Shown: piece after piece, positions 12,716 through 64,000 of the stretch
Layout: each line of letters opens with the position of its first letter
How positions within the stretch are numbered: position 1 is the first letter of the stretch
Assembly: GCA_028751875.1 (NCBI GenBank)
Contig: CM054144.1
Coordinates: 15,835,302-15,899,301, forward strand
Direction of reading: 5' to 3'
From: Rapana venosa
Taxonomy: Eukaryota > Mollusca > Gastropoda > Neogastropoda > Muricidae
DNA: 64,000 nt
Translations under genes and position numbers: made by a program
The notes under the pieces: model-generated
Told to the model about the DNA's origin: nothing
Databases searched by the model: none
Seen by the model: the letters and a program-made list of their open reading frames with translations, nothing else

Positions 12716-13035
12716 ATCAACTCAAAGGGACAAATGATTTTGCAAAGACATAACTACTGAACTAAGAAACTGGACACAACCTTCCAACATCTATCCATTA
12801 AATGTCTTATTACTAAGGCCAGATCACATCCCAACCTCTGGGAGTGAACTAATTCCCTCCCATCTGTTTGTACATACACTGAGGGAAAAAACTTAAGCAA
12901 AGAATCAGACAGTGCACAATCACAAAACATCTCACAGTATTACATTGAACAATAAAGTGTTAGCATGATCTGATACAAGCATTCTTTACATCCACTCATG
13001 TATCACAACAAAGCACTACATCTTTGTACACAAAC

Positions 13036-13041
13036 TTTATT
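13036..13041 (-). promoter_or_regulatory. NDUFA2: Candidate NDUFA2 polyadenylation signal
   Basis: TTTATT on the + strand reads AATAAA on the - strand about 130 bases after the NDUFA2 stop codon. This is the nearest canonical signal that I see in the expected direction. Confidence 0.45.
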
Positions 13042-13169
13042 TGCAAAACACATCTTACGGCACTACAACTGCTACACGGCTGGGCAGCAATGACCATGCA
13101 TGCCTTTCTCAACAAGCAAGCAAACAAACAGGTTCACAATCTATCCATCTGTACACATGTGTTTCCACT

Positions 13170-16100
13170 CTATGCTTTCTTGGCCAGGGACTCCACAGCT
13201 CTCAGCACTTGCTGGCTGTCCATGTTGGACAGCGGCAGACTGGTTTCCTTGCCAAGCTCTGCACAACAAAATAGACAATACCTGGTGTGAGAATATCAAT
13301 GGGTGCATACTACGTAATCAAATAATGTGTACTACACATGTTGGGTACACTTGATCACAACAGTATATTCTATCAACAACATCAAAGGTCTGGTTGGTTT
13401 AGTGGGTTGTCATCTGATCCAAGGGTCAAAGATTCGAGTCTTTTGAGTCTTTTCTGCAACCAGTGAGGTTGGAAGATGCTTTCTCTTCAGCGCCAAAGGG
13501 TGCTAAATTCCTTCCCACTTAACTCGACACCACTGCGATGCAAATGCCCTGGTAAAAATAGACCCCAGTTTCCCTGCAAACGCCCACAAATGTGCTTACT
13601 ATGGGCGCCGCCATTGTTGTTTACATAAACGAGATTCTTGCAAGAGTTGCTGCTTTGCATGAACAAGATGGCACCATCTTGTCTGTACTTTACTGTGTCC
13701 AAATCAGTAAGGTTTTAAGCAAATTGTGAATTTTCAAAGTTTGCGAAATAAATTTTGTTATGGGCAATGATTGAGATGTGTGCTGAGAGAGGATTTGGAC
13801 ACCATTGGAATATTGTTAAGACTGATTGAGCAGATGGGGCAGAGTGGCCTACAAGCTGTTGTTTACAAGTTTAGTAGAAGAGATTGTGATTGCCATACCG
13901 ATAGAAAAAAATGATGAGGTATCGTGATAAAATTTTTTTGCTTGTAAACAACTGCGTGAATGCAAAAATCGCCTGGCCCAGTGTGTACTTTATTTAATGC
14001 AGGAAGTAACATTTCTTGCAGTAAAACTATATTTATTTGGTATTTTTTGTGTAGTGACTATTGAAAGTTGTAAAAATTACTTCCCTTGACAGTCCTGAAT
14101 TGTGTGACAAATGTACTGGGTGACCTCAGGGGGCTATGAGTTAATTTCCCTCATCAAGATAAAAGATATCAGTCAACATGGAAACATTGATATATATGGT
14201 CTTTTGTTCAACATTCTACAAATAGTCATGTGTGTGTGTACACCTGTGTAACTCACTAACTGATGCAGTTTATACCCCATCTCCTTAACTATTTTTCATG
14301 CCTCTGTCTTCAAGATTTTTTCATTCTACTAGCTCTGCAATGAGCTATCAGTGGTTTTAATACAGTGTCAATCATAACTTCATTCACACACAAACTTAAT
14401 CACACACACACACACACGCACACACACTCACACTCACACACACACACACACACACTCTCAACATCTTCGAATAAGACTATAAACCGAGGCCCCATGTTTG
14501 AACGCATGCAGAACATCTTGCGCACATGTTAAATCCTGTTCCGCTTTTCGGAAGAGTGGGCCATTGTGTGCTGGTGGAAACAGATGACAAAATTTACAAA
14601 ACTGCATACACACAGGGACTGGATCATGGATGTGGATGTAAAAAAGCACATGAGTGCTTATTCCATTATCCTCGATATAAAAGAATAAATAAATGAATAA
14701 AATAAAAAACATAGTTCCCTTGTCCTATCATTCCCCCCCAAAAAAGGAATACAAATAATACGCAGAGTATCTATTTTATAACAAAGTATTACATTAAAAT
14801 CATCTGGTCTGAGAAGAAAAATAGTTAAAATCTTGAAACTGCACTTCCCAAATGGGCACAAATGAAATTGTGGTTGGGAATTGTTCCCTTGTCCTATCAT
14901 TTCCAAAAAGATTTTTATTTAAAGTAATTTAAAAAAGGAATACAAATAATAAGCAGAGTATCTATTTTATAACAAAGTATTACATTAAAATCATCTGGTC
15001 TGAGAAGAAAAATAGTTAAAATCTTGAAACTGCACTTCCCAAATGGGCACAAATGAAATTGTGGTTGGGAATTGTATACTGTGCTAAATAATGCCGAATA
15101 AAATGGTTGAGGGATTTAAACACAACAAATTCACACAATTTCATTCCATGCCAATTTTCATACCGTATCTTGCGAAGATTTTTGGCTGCACATTGCTGCA
15201 CTCTCTGACCAGAATGGGGAACTTGGGATTGTGCTTCTTCATCTCCACATAGTGTTTTTCTATGAAATCTCTGAAAACACACATGGCAAAAATGAACATC
15301 ATTCATGCCTGTGTCATTCAGTTCACAGTTTACTGTTCGTTTTTAACTCAAGAAAAATACTGCATGTTATTGTTATGCGGTTTAGAGAGAGAGAGAGACT
15401 CACAGAGAGATAGGTTGACAAAAAGAAAGATGAATTCACAACATTGCAGTGTGGACTTGTAAACGGTTTACAGATACCTGGTCTTTGGAACATAATTGTC
15501 ATAAAATGATAAATAGAGGAATTTGATGAACAGCTCTTCAGAAGCCCTCAAAAGTTAAGGGAAATGAAGAACCCTAAAGCCTGACAATTTTTTTCAATGG
15601 CAAAAAACTTGTACCAGTTCCAAACATTGGGCATATTATTACATAAGCAATCCAGCACATAGTACAAGTTTGTTCTTTCCAAATGGACTGTCTACCACAG
15701 AGAGCTATTCTCAAAACAAAATTATAGCCTGGACACAGGAAAACACCCATGCTTTGCTGTTGTCTAGTATGTCTTTTTGCACCTCACAAACCAATTCCAT
15801 CATCCCCACAAATGAATATCTATACCATTGCTCCCATTCCCAAACCAGCTACAAAGTTCCCTTCCTCCTCCATTATATTGACTTTAAAACACTCACCTAC
15901 GGCCTTGCAGTTGTAGACATTGTAGTGTATTGTATTCACTAATTTAGTAATTGACTAAATCAAAAGATCAAACTGATATTACTATATAGTGATTCTAGTT
16001 CCCTTTTCTGATACTTCTAGATCCCAATTCTCTCTGCACAAAGCCTTGTTTTAGTTCTTGTTCAAAGACGGATATTAGTGTCATTAGCACAATCACAATA

Positions 16101-16527
16101 AAGAAAGAAAGAATAAAGATATGTTCAATACTGATAAAAGAATAGTGCCATTGGCTTAACTTAGGTTGCGAGGACAGGCAGTAAAATACACAAATAGTTA
16201 GAAATACACTCCAGCTCCTTCATGTCCACACACCTAAATACATAAATGCTTGTTTACAAGGTATATTCACACTTTAAATCTAATCTCTGTCACTAAGCAC
16301 AACAAGTCTGTAGCAGACGAAGTCTTCAAAATGCAACTAAGGGCTGGTTCAAAGGGTGATTAAACAAAGCGTTTCCCTTTTGCCACATATTTCACACACA
16401 CTTTTCTATACGACATAATATTCAGACTGTGGGGGTACCTGACTCCCTTGCTGGCAGGAGACTTCTGACATAAATGAATCCTTAATTCCTTCAAGTGCGA
16501 GCCAAATCGAACTGCTGCGGATGCCAT
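13170..16527 (-). CDS. NDUFA2: NADH:ubiquinone oxidoreductase subunit A2 (complex I, B8 type)
   Basis: This is a nuclear-encoded accessory subunit of mitochondrial complex I, a small thioredoxin-fold protein on the matrix arm (L51/S25/CI-B8 domain). Read on the - strand, exons are 16527-16439, 15270-15164 and 13258-13170 (285 nt, 94 residues plus TAG), all with GT..AG junctions and consistent phases. The protein starts [20 protein letters not shown], continues [20 protein letters not shown] and [15 protein letters not shown], and ends ESLAKKA. The two cysteines (C20 and C54) keep the 34-residue spacing of the human pair (C24, C58). The human protein has 99 residues, so this one is full length. 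It has no cleavable presequence that I can see, as in orthologues. Intron 1 (15271-16438) and intron 2 (13259-15163) hold repeats only. Confidence 0.94.
14465..14700 (+). repeat. SINE-B body with tail type 1, preceded by (CA)n
   Basis: The body (CATGCAGAACATCTTGCGCA) and tail (GTAAAAAAGCACATGAGTGC, then TTCCATTATCCTCGATATAA) are well preserved. The tRNA head is replaced by a CA tract at about 14400-14455. It lies in NDUFA2 intron 2. Confidence 0.7.
14715..15075. repeat. Tandem duplication in NDUFA2 intron 2
   Basis: Two adjacent copies (about 14715-14883 and 14884-15075) share TTCCCTTGTCCTATCATT, GAATACAAATAAT, CATCTGGTCTGAGAAGAAAA and GGGCACAAATGAAATTGTGG with almost no differences. The second carries about 23 extra bases near its start. 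The copies are close enough to be a recent event or an allele-specific one. Confidence 0.8.
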
Positions 16528-16679
16528 TTTGACATTGAGTTGTTTAATAAAATGGAATGGAATAGGCTAGGCCTTGGCCTAGCGAGCTGAACAAGGAGAT
16601 GTGGCTATATGTATAGACACCTAGCTCATTTACAAGAAAACTAACAACGTACAAGATTGAGAAAAGGCGAATGCGTGTG

Positions 16680-17298
<619 letters not shown>

Positions 17299-17849
17299 TT
17301 GTACTCACTTAGATTTGGACCACAAGAAAATGAGAGAAAAAAAAGTAAAATATCAAACAAAAATATCAGTTTACAATATACCCGTTTCATTGTCATACTT
17401 TATAATTAATGACAACCAACACACAAAAAGCTACGAACCCCCCCAACCCTCAAACAAACAAAAGATTCAAACAAGGAAGCAAACAAACAAACAGAACAAA
17501 GCATCCCCTTCCTCCCCTCCACCCCCCCCCCCCCCCCAAAAAAAAAAAAGAAGAAGAAGAAAAGAACAATAAACAAAAATATCAACAACAACAAAAAAAA
17601 CCCAAACCCCCCAAACAAACCAACAGAAAGAAGAAAGTACTGTGCATCCATACCCAATTGCATCAATAATCCTGTCAGAAATTATATCCCTCCTCTCCTC
17701 TCAACATGCATGAACATTTATTCATATCCACTCATGTTTTTGAAGTAGTACTTTTCTACATTTAAGATATACACTCAATACCAACCAAACATAAAAGATC
17801 AGACAAATAATTCGATAATGTGTGTGTGTGTATTTATTTTATTTATTTG

Positions 17850-18195
17850 TGTCATTTTATTCTTTTATTTCGAGGATAATGGTATGAGCACTCATTTGCT
17901 TTTTTTCATCTAGTCCCCGTATGTATACAGTTTTGTCAATTTTGTCATCCGTTCCCGCCGGCACACAATGGCCTACTCTTCCGAGAAGCAGAAAGGATTT
18001 TAACGTGTGCGCAAGATGTTCTGCGTGTGTTCGCACACGGGACCTCGGTTTATAGTCTCATCCGAAGGACTTTTGGGGAGAGTGGAGTCGGCACTGATGT
18101 TAACTCCAGAGGAAACATCCTCTTGAACGAGAATCGAACCCGGGTCAGCAGATCACGAATGCATCACTCTGACCACCAGGCTATCCCTCCCCCCT
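17850..18195 (-). repeat. SINE-B, near full length, tail type 1
   Basis: On the - strand the head reads GGATAGCCTGGTGGTCAGAG with a box B like GGGTTCGATTCTCG. The body and the TTTATTTCGAGGATAATGG-type tail are intact. Head and tail are both present, so this is one of the most complete copies. Confidence 0.78.
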
Positions 18196-19552
18196 GTGTG
18201 CGTGTGTGTGCGTGCGTGCGTGGGTGCGTGCAGCTCATAAAAAGTTTGTTTTACATAAAATGTGCATGGGAAAGTTTGCAAACACTCAAGTCTACAAATG
18301 CATCGGCAATGAGACTTCAAGTCTTTGTAGAACTGACTATAAATAATTTAGAACTTTTTTTTATTATCATTTAAACAAAAAGTAAAACACACTGACATAA
18401 GAATTTCTGCATTGTTTTTGCACGTGTGTAAGCTGTTGCATACATATCGGGCAGAAATTTGATTTTTGATGCACTGCCTTGAATCTGAACGAAATCATGA
18501 TTCAAACTAGGAACATAATCACGCGCATGCACGCATGCACAGACACACGCATGCACACACACACACACACACACCAAGGTAGACAAGAGCAGTTTTAAAT
18601 GCTTGCATATTCATGGAGATAAATATTGGAGAAATATAGGCATCACTGTGTTTGGATTGCTCTCAATTTGTAAATTCATAGGACTCAAGATGAGGCTATA
18701 AACCAAAGTCCTGCATAGGCATGCATAGGATGTTATATATAACTGTGTTAAAACCAATTCATCTTTGGAAGCAAAAATGGGTCATTTGTAGCTGGTGGTA
18801 TGAAGATACTCAGGCAGCACCTTGATAATTATTCTAGAGCAAAATGCTGCAACAGGCTAAATTTCTTCAGTGTTCTAATACCTGTAATGACTCCTCAAGA
18901 ACTTAATGAAGAAGTCATGTAAATTTTAAAGTGCGGTAACAAAAAGATTTTAAGATGAAAGTTGCAAGTTTGAAAATGATAAATAATAAAACAGTATCCT
19001 ATCTTACAGTTCTGTAATAATAGTCGGAAAGGGATTTAAGCGTTGATAATTAAAACAAAAATAGAACCCCTGCTGTTTGTATATGCTTTGGACAAAATCT
19101 TCAAGGAAATAACTCTAAAAATTGACGAATTAGTGGTATGGTATATATTAAAGTCTTAAATACAATGTATAGAAAACAGCGTGTGTCTATACGAATTTTT
19201 CTCGCTGTCTAACATAAAATTTGTTAACTTTGTCTTGATAGTACTTTTTAACTAGAGCCTCGTTTTCACACAGCGGAAGTTCCAAGAAATAGTTTACATT
19301 GGTCACTGACAGAAGCACTGAAATTAGGAAGACTCACACATTATTTATATTTGTTTTCTATGTAAATTTAAGCAAGATTTTTGTTACAAAGTGAAGCATA
19401 CCCACAAAATGTATGTCCAATGAAGTTACTTTTGAGAGATACGTCTAGTATCTTTTATTTAGTCTCTAATGACCAGAAAACTGACTTTCTGTTTCAGTGT
19501 TCAGTGATCTGAGTGCCAGTGTGTACTGACTTTTTTCTTTGTCTGAAGTTTC

Positions 19553-19588
19553 ATGGCGGAAGTAGTCTGCTGTGTTCTCGACGCCTAA
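19553..19588 (+). other. Possible upstream ORF in the NEK1 leader
   Basis: An ATG at 19553 opens an 11-codon reading frame that stops at 19586-19588, 18 bases before the NEK1 start codon. If transcription starts upstream of 19553 this would be a short uORF able to reduce initiation at NEK1. The transcription start is unknown, so this is conditional. Confidence 0.3.
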
Positions 19589-19606
19589 ACATCTTCAAAT
19601 TTCGAC

Positions 19607-64000
<44,394 letters not shown>

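Larger units (their letters stand above)
11521..13035. other. Tail-to-tail spacer between PLRG1 and NDUFA2
   Basis: No coding exon is seen. The spacer holds a short CA tract near 11610, a SINE-B copy on the - strand (about 11785-12150) and a family A repeat on the + strand (about 12470-12715), listed separately. The remainder is AT-rich with no recognisable signal. Confidence 0.6.

Noticed and set aside
18027..18374. 115-codon frame
   Set aside because: It begins inside a SINE-B copy and continues into AT-rich spacer, with no recognisable protein similarity.

Overview
The window is nuclear DNA of an animal. Genes are split into many short exons with GT..AG introns, and the introns are full of SINEs, LINE remnants and long (TG)n/(CA)n tracts. 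Protein similarity is to bilaterian orthologues. The repeat style (tRNA-derived SINEs, an RTE-type LINE, many microsatellites) fits a lophotrochozoan, probably a gastropod mollusc. That assignment is an inference; the window has no taxon-specific marker I can prove.

Three protein genes are supported. (1) PLRG1, + strand, 14-11057: 13 coding exons of the WD40 subunit of the Prp19/CDC5L spliceosome complex; its first coding exon lies left of the window. (2) NDUFA2, - strand, 16527-13170: three exons, 94 residues, a small accessory subunit of respiratory complex I. (3) NEK1, + strand, from 19607 to beyond the right edge: 33 recognised coding exons and more than 1,110 residues, with a complete NEK kinase domain, a charged coiled-coil region and a long low-complexity tail. 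PLRG1 and NDUFA2 are tail to tail; NDUFA2 and NEK1 are head to head about 3 kb apart. No functional link between the three is implied.

The rest is intron or spacer. It holds at least 14 copies or fragments of one tRNA-headed SINE family (called SINE-B here) with two alternative 3' tails, a SINE with a tRNA-like head followed by a 5S rRNA-like segment (7352-7640), two further dispersed families (A and C), a complete-length but frameshifted RTE-like LINE with target-site duplications inside a NEK1 intron (35663-38903), a terminal-inverted-repeat element (60741-61584), a decayed piggyBac-like element (1987-3162), two LINE 3' fragments and many microsatellites.

The most unusual signal is in NEK1. 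Four of its exon-intron junctions are themselves the repeat unit of a minisatellite. Three arrays (46 bp x 13, about 46 bp x 13, about 24 bp x 22) end exactly at a real 3' splice site, so each unit carries a copy of the acceptor and the first exon bases. A fourth (59 bp x 4) begins in the end of an exon and repeats the 5' splice site. I know of no description of this clustering in one gene; it bears on splice-site choice and on how tandem duplication creates or multiplies splice sites.
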